Shown here: in pieces, positions 44,701-49,996 of the stretch
Numbering within the stretch: the first letter of the stretch is position 1
Layout: each line of letters starts with the position of its first letter
Origin: Dolomedes plantarius
Taxonomy: Eukaryota; Arthropoda; Arachnida; Araneae; Dolomedidae
Direction of reading: 5' to 3'
Assembly (NCBI GenBank): GCA_907164885.2
Contig: OU015490.1
Coordinates: 99,234,257 to 99,298,256, forward strand
DNA length: 64,000 bases
Program-made: the position numbers and the translations under genes
The notes under the pieces: model-generated
Seen by the model: the letters and a program-made list of their open reading frames with translations, nothing else
Database searches by the model: none
What the model was told of the DNA's origin: nothing

Positions 44701-47700
44701 GACGCTAACCATCATTAAGGAAAGGTCCGACGAACGTTTTCTTACAAATAGTGTAAAAAATGTCTTACGAGAAAAAAGATGAAATATTACAATCGATGTT
44801 GTCTAATTATAAGCATGAAATTGACGACTTTTACAAAACAGTGTATGAATACCTTTTTATGTGGAAGGAAACAAATGCTAGTGTATCCGTATTTTCTTGG
44901 ATGTTACTTTTAGAAATACCCGTTTGGAAGAAAGTTGAGACCACCTGTTTGTATCTCAAAGAAAGAGGAGTTACATTAAATGATTCACTACTCTTTAATC
45001 AAATGAGTAACGTAAAGGAAATAATGATTGAAAAATCCATTGAATGGAAGAATGAGAATGTGCTCTGTTATGAAAAATGGGTGGATTTTTTTAAATGTAC
45101 TGAACACGCTGAGGAATATTCCAAAATTTTGAAAATATGTCACTATATGTTTTTAATTCCACCTCGTAATGCTAATATTGAACGGATATTTTCTCTAATG
45201 AATGTGCAGTGGACAGACATGTGCAGTGGAGCGAAATTGATTGGACATTTCAACCATAGAGTCCATTCTTCAAGTGCTGACGAATTATGATTTGAACTGC
45301 CAAGAATTTCATGAATACATTATCTCCAAACCAGAAATATTAAAGCAAGTCAGGTCAACCAAAAATATAAATAAGTGACACATTATTTATAATTTATAAT
45401 TGATGATTTATTATTTATTTTGTTTGCATAAACCATTAGAACATGATAATTCTAACCATTTATGTACTTATTACATATAAACACATGTGCATATATTTCT
45501 GTGATTCAGATTTAATTGTATTGTTGTATTTAATTGTATTGATTCAAATTGTATTGTTTTGTGAAAATAAATGAGGATGAGACTGATGCATTTTTTTTTT
45601 AGTGTCCCGGTTTGGTGTTTTCGAAATATGGTCACCCTAGTGTAATATGAACAAAATTTCATTATTTAACTCAGAAAATCATAAATGTTTATCAAGGTTA
45701 AAAGCTAAAATAAATTAAGTGAATAACAAGACATATCAAAATTTAAAGCTTCAATGTAATCTATATTAATAATATAAATCTTCTATATATAACAAGAATT
45801 TTAAGAAATGTAAACTTGTACTTTTTCTTTCTGATAACTTAAAAATTTTTTAATATCATTTTTAAATTCAATATAAATATGTAACTGTATCATTTTCTAC
45901 AAAATTAATACTAAATATGAAAGTAACATATCAGAAAAAAAGTTACGCTTAGAAGAATTGGTACGTAAAACAAGAAGGATTTGATAAAAATTAAATTTTT
46001 TTTGTATAATTGTGTTTTTAAAATATACAATCTATAAAATTTTAATTCTTTCAATGTAAGAAACTATAAATAAAAAAATTCTTTAAAACTATCAAATTTA
46101 AGCATACAGGAGACCTCCCCCCCAAAGTATTGTGTAATACATCAGCACAAAGATGCTACTAACTGCAAAAGGTTGATCTTCTAAACATACAATATTTGAA
46201 TTATATCAAATAATAGCAGTCATCTAAATGATGTAAAATTTGTAAAAGGAATACAATAAAACCAAAAATTTCAACCCCTGCCCCCCCCAAAAAAAATACA
46301 ACTTAAAGCACAATATTTTTATATCACAAATGAATAATACATGATATAATATATAACAACATTCGAAATATTAAAACATTTAACATTTTAAGTTGATAAC
46401 GTTAATAAAAAGATAATTTTTAAATACTATGAAATGTTAAGAAAATATAAGTATACCAATATACATAATACAAGAAAACATTTATTAAGAAAGCACCAAG
46501 TTATAAATTATTAATAAATGTAATAAATTACTTAAAAATAGCTAACTGTGGTTCAGAAAATTACTCTAACTTTTCTCAAAAGATTACATTTTGAAACAAT
46601 TAATGAGGTTATCATTACTTTAAAGTAAAGAATACATACACTATGTATACTACTTACAAAGATATGCTCTCTCTTGTTGTGGATTTAAATTATTTGGTAA
46701 GACTGTTGGTAAACCAGGAATAAAAACTTTTTCTTTTTCATCACCACCCCAACGAGATTTTCGTTTTCTCTTTCTTTCTATCTCCCTTTCATTTTCCTGT
46801 TCCTTTTCATTTCTTTCATGTTGGTCAGAAGACCATGGAGAATCTTCGGGAGGCCATTTTGTTGATTCTAGAACATAACATGTTGCAAAAAGTCAGAAAC
46901 CAAGAACAAATTATACTTCATTTCATGAGATGGTATTACAAATGATTTCCATTATTACAAATGATTTCCATTTCCCCACTTAAATTTCATGGCAAAAGCA
47001 GAAGTGCACCCAAGATTTTAGCTTGGAGAGAATACTTTTGATGGATTTATCTCATACATATATCATTTTAACTCCCCATTAGCATTATCCTCTGAATCTA
47101 ATGATTATTTTTTTAAATTTAAAATAATAAACACTATGTATATTGCTTATTAAAATATGCTCTCTCCTGTAGTGGATTTAAATCATGGGTAAGATTGTTG
47201 ATATACAAGGAATAAAACTTTTTTTCTTCACCACTCAAATAAAATTTTTGTTTTCTCAGTCTCTCAACCTTTCATTTCTTTTATGTCAAGAAGACCAAAA
47301 GGAATCTGTTTATGACTGAAATGGTTTCCTCTGCATATAAGAATTATATCACTAAACTATCGAATTAAATAGTTTTAGATGTACCTCCCATTCTTGATGA
47401 AATAGAACTCGTTTAATTTGTCAGTATACACAGTTAATTATCCTCTAATAACTTATAAGAACTGACTAATATTTTACAATTTGTGAGCTAAAAAATTGAT
47501 TAAATGAAATTTAAATTTTTTTATGCAAAAGGCAATAGATTATAAAGAATACATGGCTACTGAATAATTCATTTATAGTAAGAAAATCTTATACACAATA
47601 TCAGAAATTTTAAAACCCCTTTAAAAATTATCTACTGAACAAAATCTATTTTTGGTTATAATTTGACTTGGCTGTTTTATCCCAGTCATTTATCACATTA

Positions 47701-48325
47701 GGCAACTAATGTTCATATAAGAGTACCCTTTCTTATTGTAACTATACATGTTCTTTTTTTAGCACAGAAAGAGTGTTTGCTGAGAGAACTGAGCTTATTA
47801 TTTTTTTTTATTTCCTCTTCAAATAACTTCTTATCTATATTTTCATTTGATAATATTATGCTTTAAATTCTTAACAGTATATTTTTTTATTAAGACCCTT
47901 TTTGTTATTTTTTTCTGAATAAATGTGTTTCATGAATGTATAAAAAAATTTCTGTTTTTCCTAAATTTAAAAATTTTAGAAACTTAACACACTAGGAATA
48001 AATGCCACCAGGTATTCACAATGAAAAGTTGATAAAAACTAGTCAAAATGCCATGGGTTAAATAGACCAGCTCATAATATGGTCATTTGTTCTAATTAGT
48101 ATTTTGACTAATGAATAATTACTCTATGTTTAAAAAAAATCTACTTATGTTTTTAACTAATTTTTTTTTTTTTTTTTTCATTTTGAGCGCTATCAAAAAT
48201 TTGTATTAATTTAAACTTCCTCATATAGCATCATCAATGATATGGAAAATTGAATGGCAATGAATGGCTTATTTAAAAGCATAACACTCAATGACCTTTC
48301 CATATTATACCTTTTTATTTCTCTA

Positions 48326-48356
<31 letters not shown>

Positions 48357-49328
48357 CATTGCCTGCAGTGTTATAGTTATACTAAATCTTCAAAACAGGC
48401 AATAGTGTTTTACTTTCACAACCATCCACTTTAAAGTAACTGTACTTGTATATAACAAATCCTGCAAGAGGGGGTTTGTTTACAAACTTGTCTTGCTAAG
48501 TATAAAATTTCATATTTCTGATATTTGTATGTACATGTAATGTATTGAAATTACTTAATGTTTTAATAGTCCATTTAAGATACTTATTTGCTTTTATACC
48601 TTTATTACTTGGAAATAGTTTTCATTTATGTATTTGTTAAAAATTATGGATTAATTACAGATCTTATTATTTAAAAACATTGCTCTTTATATTTGGTTTA
48701 TAAAAACTTTGTAACAAATTTGGTTTATTTCTTTTTCTGATATTTATCCCAGTAATTTTATTAATTTTTTTTTTCTGTAGGGCTAGAAATTTTAAATTTA
48801 CATAAACTTTTTAACAAAAGTTTAATGTTAAAAATATTTCATTAAATGTTGCTTTTTAACAATTATACAATAACAACTATATAATTTTTCATGTTTTCCA
48901 AATATTTTTTTGGGGAGAAAATAAAGAAATTTTTGCAAGAAAGTATATGGCTCACAATCAACATGGAAGCATTGCTTGATTCACGGATAAAAAACATAGC
49001 AACTGAGGCTTTTTTATATATCACTAGTGATCAATGATTAATAACTATAACTATATAATTGAAAAAATGATGGCGAAATTGTAATGAAAACATTACTGGC
49101 TAAAAAGATCTGCGTGAAAAATTGACAAATAAAATTAAATTGATGTAAACAAGATAAATTTTATCCCGCTTTTTATCACTTACGATAATCATAATCGTCT
49201 TCTCTTTCTCTCTTGTTACCTGACATATAACTGGGCTTGAGCAAACTAGATGATTTTGGTCCTAACATACCAGGGTTTGGACGTCCTAAAGGAATAGTAT
49301 TGGCGCCAGATGTTCTACCCGAAGACAT
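20463..49328 (-). CDS. SF1: Splicing factor 1 / branchpoint-binding protein, complete gene, copy A (11 exons)
   Basis: SF1 binds the intron branch-site RNA and U2AF at the 3' splice site when the early spliceosome assembles in the nucleus. Eleven exons join in frame at GT-AG sites to encode 681 residues. In order: an N-terminal tail; the U2AF ligand motif RKRKSRWGGDE (Trp88); the SPSP motif at 145-148, phosphorylated in the human protein; a KH/QUA2 region (about 190-325) with INFVGLLIGPRGNTLK and GKGSVKEGKVGRKDG; two CCHC zinc knuckles (Cys327-Cys340, Cys352-Cys365); and a proline-rich C terminus with PPPPP tracts. Human SF1 has one knuckle; two is the state in yeast BBP. It is head-to-head with a second copy at 49888 and tail-to-tail with GBE1. 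Start ATG at 49328 is shared by position with copy B. Introns carry many transposons and two decayed exon duplicates. Confidence 0.96.
20783..21237 (-). other. SF1-A intron 10
   Basis: 455-bp intron; about a third is the 162-bp MITE at 20966-21127. Nothing else recognisable. Confidence 0.75.
20966..21127. mobile_element. Tc1/mariner-pogo type MITE, copy 1
   Basis: Ends CAGTCGATCCCGGTTAATTG and CGATTAACTGGGATCGACTG are inverted repeats flanked by TA (20964-20965, 21128-21129). The internal motif GGACCAGCCG occurs twice. A diverged relative is at 24457-24626. It is non-coding; the frame through it is chance. Confidence 0.85.
21238..21361 (-). CDS. SF1: SF1-A exon 10 (proline-rich)
   Basis: Acceptor tgcttatag, donor CAAG|gtgatt; 124 nt, phase 0 in, phase 1 out. 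Encodes VAAPVVGMLAPPPPPPSLPG then TTQPQATLPTTTWITPPVVT. Assigned by frame, phase and composition. Confidence 0.85.
21953..22044 (-). pseudogene. Partial duplicate of SF1 exon 11
   Basis: These 92 bp match the first 92 bp of exon 11 (20691-20782) at 85 positions (92%). The frame stays open (AAWPMPPQVLSTGPMLVPPP after the shared phase-1 codon), and the AG before CTGCA is present, but the pyrimidine tract is replaced by AATCTAATG and no donor follows. It lies between exons 9 and 10, upstream of the real exon 11. Probably a dead fragment; use as an alternative 3' end is possible. Confidence 0.85.
22048..22094. repeat. 17-bp perfect inverted repeat
   Basis: ATTAGATTTAAATTGTT (22048-22064) pairs with 22078-22094 across a 13-nt loop. 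It joins the exon-11 fragment to the 5' end of the Helitron, whose first base is the last base of the hairpin. Confidence 0.85.
22094..22885 (+). mobile_element. Non-autonomous Helitron, copy 2
   Basis: Starts TCTATATATATAAAACAG and ends TTCAGCTAG, inserted between A (22093) and T (22886). It aligns along its length with 2762-3532 (ACGCACAGACCAAACCGCTG region, ATAGTGTAGGGGTGCA, GCAGACGATTGGACATTATC). It has no coding capacity. Confidence 0.8.
23017..23271 (-). CDS. SF1: SF1-A exon 9 (proline-rich)
   Basis: Acceptor aaattgcag, donor CAG|gtacct; 255 nt in phase 0. Encodes SAQSMFNNVQNKTTTVLCAP then repeated PPPP and PP(W) motifs, including IGMPPWTPTFQAAMQ, which resemble the PPW motifs of the SF1 C terminus. 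The low-complexity tail makes homology alone weak; open frame, phase and splice sites support it. Confidence 0.88.
23307..23400. repeat. Short minisatellite, TACCTAATA-type unit
   Basis: About nine imperfect 9-12 bp units of the form ATACCTAATAT, ending near 23400. Confidence 0.8.
23408..24012 (-). mobile_element. Helitron-like element
   Basis: On the - strand the right end reads TCTATATATTAAAGTTGCTA with T at 24013, a typical Helitron 5' end. The 3' end is less certain; CTGG followed by T near 23408 fits CTRR, with a palindromic GGTACC/GGTAC close by. Inside, a unit with AGCCAGATTTAAA and CATGTGCAGAAA occurs near 23566 and 23812. Confidence 0.45.
24457..24626. mobile_element. Tc1/mariner-pogo type MITE, copy 2
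   Basis: Left end CAGTCGATTCTGGTTAATCG and right end AATTAACCAGATTCCACTA are inverted repeats related to the element at 20966-21127, with internal AATAACCGGCTGG in common. It is more diverged, and the TA flank is clear only on the right. Confidence 0.7.
25113..25728 (+). mobile_element. Mariner-like remnant with transposase C terminus
   Basis: Ends CAGTGCATCCTAAAATAATG and ATTATTTTTGGTATGAACTG are inverted repeats flanked by TA (25111-25112, 25729-25730). Inside on the + strand are the transposase fragments DGAPPHFATIV, KPQWSPNLIPMDFYFW, VRNLDHLKERITEAV and VCRATKGAHIEVC. These cover the second aspartate and the C-terminal catalytic region of a mariner DDE transposase. In-frame stops and deletion of the N-terminal half make it dead. 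Confidence 0.88.
25740..26671 (-). mobile_element. Internally deleted mariner-like element
   Basis: Long (~110 bp) inverted ends CAAGGTTATCAGGAAAGAAT and ATTCTTTCCTGATAACCCTG are flanked by TA. On the - strand, 26488-26150 encodes the N-terminal helix-turn-helix region (VTVQHEFRRKCHTNKAPISQ, RWYNQFQETGCLYKGKS, LGIPQSTVWTVLRKK). Nearer the left end are TPHDFF-like and FLWGYIKDLVF-type C-terminal remnants with frameshifts. The central catalytic part is missing. Confidence 0.88.
27556..28296. mobile_element. pogo/Tigger-like non-autonomous element
   Basis: Ends CAGTGGTGCCTCGACTTACG and CTCGTAAGTCGAGGTTCCAC are inverted repeats next to TA dinucleotides; subterminal AACTCGAA/TCGTAACTTGAA sequence also mirrors. 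No transposase frame was found in the 741 bp. The superfamily is inferred from the CAGTGG...TA ends. Confidence 0.75.
28297..28318. repeat. (TA)n microsatellite next to SF1-A exon 8
   Basis: 22-bp TA run at the end of the pogo-like element, about 47 bp from the exon 8 donor. Confidence 0.85.
28365..28553 (-). CDS. SF1: SF1-A exon 8 (YMSLMAELGE, proline-rich)
   Basis: Acceptor attctag, donor ACT|gtaagt; 189 nt in phase 0. Starts YMSLMAELGEGPPPP, matching human EYLSLMAELGE, then QAPPGPPRAIMAPPPP and more prolines. A (TA)n run lies immediately downstream in the intron (28297-28318). Confidence 0.94.
29990..30314 (-). mobile_element. Helitron 5'-end fragment
   Basis: Matches 4480-4824 of the nested Helitron (ACAGAATGATAATAAAAGCA, TTAATCTTTAAAATGGTACC, GATTTTGGTTAAGTATGA). 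On the - strand it begins TCTATATATATTATTTCTAG. Its 3' part is missing or unrecognised. Two shorter similar ends, with TTTTTATGTTCAG and GTTCTCT, lie at about 29315-29395 and 29690-29775. Confidence 0.6.
30671..31989 (+). mobile_element. Mariner element, internally deleted, split by a Helitron
   Basis: Left end TTGGGCTGGCCAAAAAATTT and right end AAACTTTTTGGCCAATCTAA are inverted repeats beside TA (30669-30670, 31990-31991). Between them are transposase remnants: an N-terminal LYYFKKGKNATKTQKKIYAM and, after an internal deletion, KLPERWKMVVE near the C terminus. Frameshifts and stops are present. A Helitron at 31072-31956 separates the body from the right end. Confidence 0.85.
31072..31956 (-). 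mobile_element. Helitron nested in mariner element
   Basis: On the - strand it begins TCTAGCTTGCGAGAACGCCC and ends with a strong hairpin CCGGGCTTTGCCCGG followed directly by CTAG. The insertion point lies between A (31071) and T (31957). Length 885 bp; no replicase coding. Frames at 31068-31324 are within it and match nothing. Confidence 0.85.
32053..32352 (-). CDS. SF1: SF1-A exon 7 (QUA2 and two zinc knuckles)
   Basis: Acceptor ttttttctag, donor GAG|gtatgt; 300 nt in phase 0. Encodes the QUA2 helix HLRRMQLRELALLNGTLREN followed by knuckle 1 CTNCGATTHRIWQC and knuckle 2 CTNCGSAGHIAKDC, both C-x2-C-x4-H-x4-C. The matching exon of copy B lies outside the window. Confidence 0.96.
32353..33274 (-). 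other. SF1-A intron 6
   Basis: 0.9-kb AT-rich intron; nothing recognised. Confidence 0.7.
33275..33427 (-). CDS. SF1: SF1-A exon 6 (KH domain)
   Basis: Acceptor attgatag, donor AAG|gtagag; 153 nt in phase 0. Encodes TGAKIIIRGKGSVKEGKVGR and KDGQPLPGEDEPLHAFVTGN then the helix SNESVKNAVNK. All 51 residues equal copy B; 21 codons differ silently. Confidence 0.96.
33428..34906 (-). other. SF1-A intron 5
   Basis: 1.5-kb intron. The only structure seen is a short imperfect tandem repeat around 34330-34408, where ATTCTAGAAAAACTT and CTGATTATA occur twice. Confidence 0.65.
34907..35027 (-). CDS. SF1: SF1-A exon 5 (KH domain, GPRG loop)
   Basis: Acceptor attttcag, donor GAG|gtaatc; 121 nt, phase 2 in, phase 0 out. 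Encodes KVMIPQEEHPDINFVGLLIG then PRGNTLKSMEKE, the KH domain RNA-binding loop. Against copy B there are 12 silent codon differences and one Val/Ile change. Confidence 0.96.
35028..35463 (-). other. SF1-A intron 4
   Basis: 436-bp intron, mostly a hAT MITE (35129-35299); the rest is AT-rich. Confidence 0.7.
35129..35299. mobile_element. hAT MITE, 171 bp
   Basis: Ends CAGTGCCATAACTAGGCAG and GGCTAGTTACGACACTG are inverted repeats flanked by perfect 8-bp duplications ATTAGAAC (35121-35128, 35300-35307). The inside holds a G12 run and mirrored GCCCAGGGC motifs. Confidence 0.9.
35464..35616 (-). CDS. SF1: SF1-A exon 4 (SPSP motif)
   Basis: Acceptor cttttgcag, donor ACAA|gtaact; 153 nt. Encodes RSPSPEPIYNSEGKRLNTRE then YRTRKKLEDDRHALIQEMYS. 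The SPSP serines are the KIS kinase sites in human SF1. The protein is identical to copy B although 18 of 51 codons differ silently. Confidence 0.96.
35811..36151 (-). promoter_or_regulatory. Conserved intronic block in SF1-A intron 3
   Basis: Aligns with 60655-60985 of copy B over about 330 bp with few gaps. An 81-base sample beginning CCTGTGAAAC is identical at 74 positions, and 32 bases starting TGCCTAATTTGGCATCAATC are identical. Silent sites in exons 4-6 differ in about a third of codons, so this intron DNA is conserved more than expected. It contains the candidate exon at 36008-36101. Confidence 0.7.
36008..36101 (-). other. SF1: Candidate 94-nt poison exon, SF1-A
   Basis: Preceded by a pyrimidine-rich acceptor TTTTATTTTCTTAG and followed by a possible donor AAT|GTGAAT. 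It is the same length as in copy B, with no gaps and 82 of 94 bases identical. In the frame set by exon 3 it is open (PVKLQPSAWFSIVPFQNVLV in its middle), but 94 is not a multiple of three. Inclusion would shift exon 4, which then reads VSFSRTYIQ and stops. Base changes are not mainly silent, so a coding role is doubtful; splice-regulatory use is inferred. The donor is weak. Confidence 0.45.
36882..36957 (-). CDS. SF1: SF1-A exon 3
   Basis: Acceptor ctctcttacag, donor GAAAG|gtttgg; 76 nt, phase 1 in, phase 2 out. Encodes LQLQIEEISRRLRTGDLGIP then PNPEE, matching the human QIEDLTRKLRTGDLGIPPNP. Only 3 of 76 bases differ from copy B, all silent, and both flanking introns are also unusually conserved. 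Confidence 0.96.
36958..37016 (-). promoter_or_regulatory. 59-base invariant 3' splice-site region, SF1-A exon 3
   Basis: Every one of the 59 bases before exon 3 equals copy B (59778-59836). It contains a hairpin GGGGCTATTGCCCC, a branch-site match CTAAC and the tract CCCCTCTCTTACAG. CTAAC is the RNA sequence that SF1 itself binds. Such identity in an intron is striking next to diverged silent sites in neighbouring exons. Confidence 0.8.
39639..40202. mobile_element. Mariner-type element remnant
   Basis: Ends CGAGGGTTGTAAATAAAGTA and TACTTTATTTACAACCCTCG are perfect inverted repeats flanked by TA (39637-39638, 40203-40204). Subterminal ATGGCAACATACCCAGAAA and TTTCTGGGTATCATTGCCA also mirror. 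The GC-richer interior near 39830-39960 looks like decayed coding, but I could not assign a transposase domain. Confidence 0.85.
41240..41668. mobile_element. Fragment of the 7733-8850 hAT family
   Basis: Aligns with about 7895-8365 (TTCTGTTGAATCATATAA, ATTCTATGTATTAATAAATA, ATAGATGGCTGCA, AAAGATGGCTAAAAGTATTA, TCTAGCTAGTCGGGAAGTTA). It lacks both termini. Confidence 0.85.
42729..43544 (-). mobile_element. piggyBac-type element nested in hAT transposase
   Basis: Perfect 13-bp inverted ends CCCCCTACCTTAC (42729-42741) and GTAAGGTAGGGGG (43532-43544) between TTAA duplications (42725-42728, 43545-43548). On the - strand from 43278 it encodes an acidic start MDSESEDDFDVYCSETDISL, typical of piggyBac transposase N termini, then runs out. 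A full transposase is about 550-600 residues, so this is an internally deleted copy. Taking out the element and one TTAA restores the host BED-finger frame. Confidence 0.9.
42964..43278 (-). pseudogene. piggyBac transposase N-terminal fragment
   Basis: 104-codon frame. The first ~35 residues are rich in Asp, Ser and Glu (MDSESEDDFDVYCSETDISL), as in many piggyBac proteins. A basic middle follows (GKTHEKNVYEKKQG), then a low-complexity end without the DDE domain. It is truncated by deletion inside the element. Confidence 0.7.
44291..44478. repeat. Perfect 94-bp tandem duplication in hAT transposase
   Basis: 44291-44384 and 44385-44478 are identical, both beginning CTGTGAGGACTGAAAGACTA. As 94 is not a multiple of three, the second copy shifts the reading frame. 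The complete identity implies a recent event. Confidence 0.95.
46658..46867 (-). CDS. SF1: SF1-A exon 2 (U2AF ligand motif)
   Basis: Acceptor gttctag, donor CTTT|gtaagt; 210 nt. Encodes WPPEDSPWSSDQ, an E/R/K-rich stretch, the ULM RKRKSRWGGDEKEK, then FIPGLPTVLPNNLNPQQERA. The ULM tryptophan is what inserts into the U2AF65 UHM domain in the human complex. A decayed copy of this exon lies at 47127-47307. Confidence 0.95.
46868..49183 (-). other. SF1-A intron 1
   Basis: 2.3-kb intron. It contains a decayed duplicate of exon 2 with flanking intron (47127-47307), a (TA)n run at 48330-48354 and a T19 run near 48160. Nothing else recognised. Confidence 0.75.
47127..47307 (-). pseudogene. Decayed duplicate of SF1 exon 2
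   Basis: Read on the - strand, this aligns with exon 2 and its downstream intron (46630-46850). Remnants such as DSFWSS*HKRNE, VVKKKKF and LNPLQERAYF match EDSPWSSDQHERNE, GDEKEKVF and LNPQQERAYL. In-frame stops, deletions and loss of the donor GT (now ATAAGC) show it is dead. It lies 5' of the working exon within intron 1. Confidence 0.85.
49184..49328 (-). CDS. SF1: SF1-A exon 1 (start codon)
   Basis: ATG at 49328-49326; encodes MSSGRTSGANTIPLGRPNPG through SYMSGNKREREDDYDY; donor TATC|gtaagt, phase 1 out. An internal TCAG|gtaaca sequence would be an alternative donor in the same phase. Copy B starts with the same MSSGRTSGANT at the mirrored position, which supports this start. Confidence 0.93.
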
Positions 49329-49887
49329 ATCATTACGTTTACAGCGTAAAAAAAAAAAATCTAAAAACTACACTTAGTTTACATTTGGAACTTTACTTAT
49401 ACTCAATTCATTAATACTATGTCTTGTATGTGTGTTTGTTACCCAACCATACATCAACTGATAGTTATGTTTTACTCGGAGAAAACACATTTACAGGTAT
49501 ATCATTTGACCCACGGAGAGATCATGCTTATTGGAGTAGCACTACTTCAACCATCAGATACTCATATTTTGTAATGTTGCGATAGTCACAACTTCAGGCA
49601 TAATCGTAAGACAAAGATTGTAGATCATTTTCATCCATGGAGTCTTCTCACCATTTTACAACCAAGCTAGAATCACGCCTTAAAACAAGTACTTCAACTA
49701 ACATTCTTTTAATCATTCGGGCGAAAAGTGCTGCTGAATCGCTGTAATTGTGTAGTGTAATTAAGCAAAGCGTTGTGTCTTTTAAATGCCCGTTTGAATT
49801 GAAATATATAGGTGTTTCAAAATATTGAAAAGTTAATTGCGTTAAGTTGAACAGACAATCTATTTCTTACAGTGTTAATGTTATGCA
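49329..49887. promoter_or_regulatory. Shared divergent promoter region of the SF1 pair
   Basis: 559 bp separates the two start codons, so both 5' UTRs and any bidirectional promoter lie here. Similar sequence sits just before each ATG (TTACGCTGTAAACGTAATG versus TTACAGTGTTAATGTTATG), consistent with duplicated 5' UTR. I see no confident TATA box or other core element and no long inverted homology in the middle. Confidence 0.7.
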
Positions 49888-49996
49888 ATGTCTTCTGGTA
49901 GAACATCTGGCGCTAATACTACTCCACTAGGACGCCCGAATCATGGCATGCTAGTACCGAAGTCCTCAAGTATGCTCAAGCCCAGTTATATGTCAG
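49888..49996 (+). CDS. SF1: SF1-B exon 1, donor changed
   Basis: ATG at 49888 encodes MSSGRTSGANTTPLGRPNHG through KPSYMS. The position of copy A's donor (TATC|gtaagt) is here CATC|ATAACC at 50032/50033, without GT. An upstream TCAG|gtaaca gives an end at 49996 that has the same phase 1, so exon 2 still joins in frame while 12 codons are lost. That end is adopted; the alternative is 49888-50032 with a non-canonical AT donor. ATAACC does not match the U12 AT-AC consensus ATATCC. Confidence 0.75.

Larger units (their letters stand above)
42586..45290 (+). pseudogene. hAT transposase pseudogene
   Basis: The reading frame starts MPKRKCTYKEDYSKEWKFIR and runs into a BED zinc finger (ECTVC...HLKSKKH). 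The finger is interrupted at 42725 and resumes at 43549. Downstream pieces in shifting frames include a first-aspartate region STDTSNHKSTKMFPFGIQYF (43880-43955), CGDNANTNFGG (about 44085-44115), GCPAHIMHNTIQTAADRLSC, TVRTERLKEFCNFVGLQYQN and the C-terminal hAT block KICHYMFLIPPRNANIERIF (45130-45190). Defects are a stop at 43861-43863 with a frame change, a 94-bp tandem duplication at 44291-44478, and another frame change near 44760. The short frames listed separately here are parts of this one gene. Confidence 0.88.
41997..45639 (+). mobile_element. hAT transposon with BED-type transposase gene, split by piggyBac
   Basis: Ends TAGGGTGACCAAACGTCCCG and TTCGAAATATGGTCACCCTA are inverted repeats, flanked by perfect 8-bp duplications GTGTAATA (41989-41996, 45640-45647). 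It carries a + strand hAT transposase gene from about 42586 to 45290 with a BED zinc finger at the start and a C-terminal dimerisation region. It is the largest element in the window. A piggyBac insertion, frameshifts and a 94-bp duplication make it non-functional as read. Confidence 0.93.
36958..46657 (-). other. SF1-A intron 2
   Basis: 9.7-kb intron. It contains a mariner-type element (39639-40202), a hAT fragment (41240-41668) and a 3.6-kb hAT transposon with nested piggyBac (41997-45639). 37017-39638 holds a GC-richer stretch of unknown nature at 37380-37580 and a (TA)n run near 38949-38980. 40203-41239 and 45648-46657 show nothing recognisable. Confidence 0.7.
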
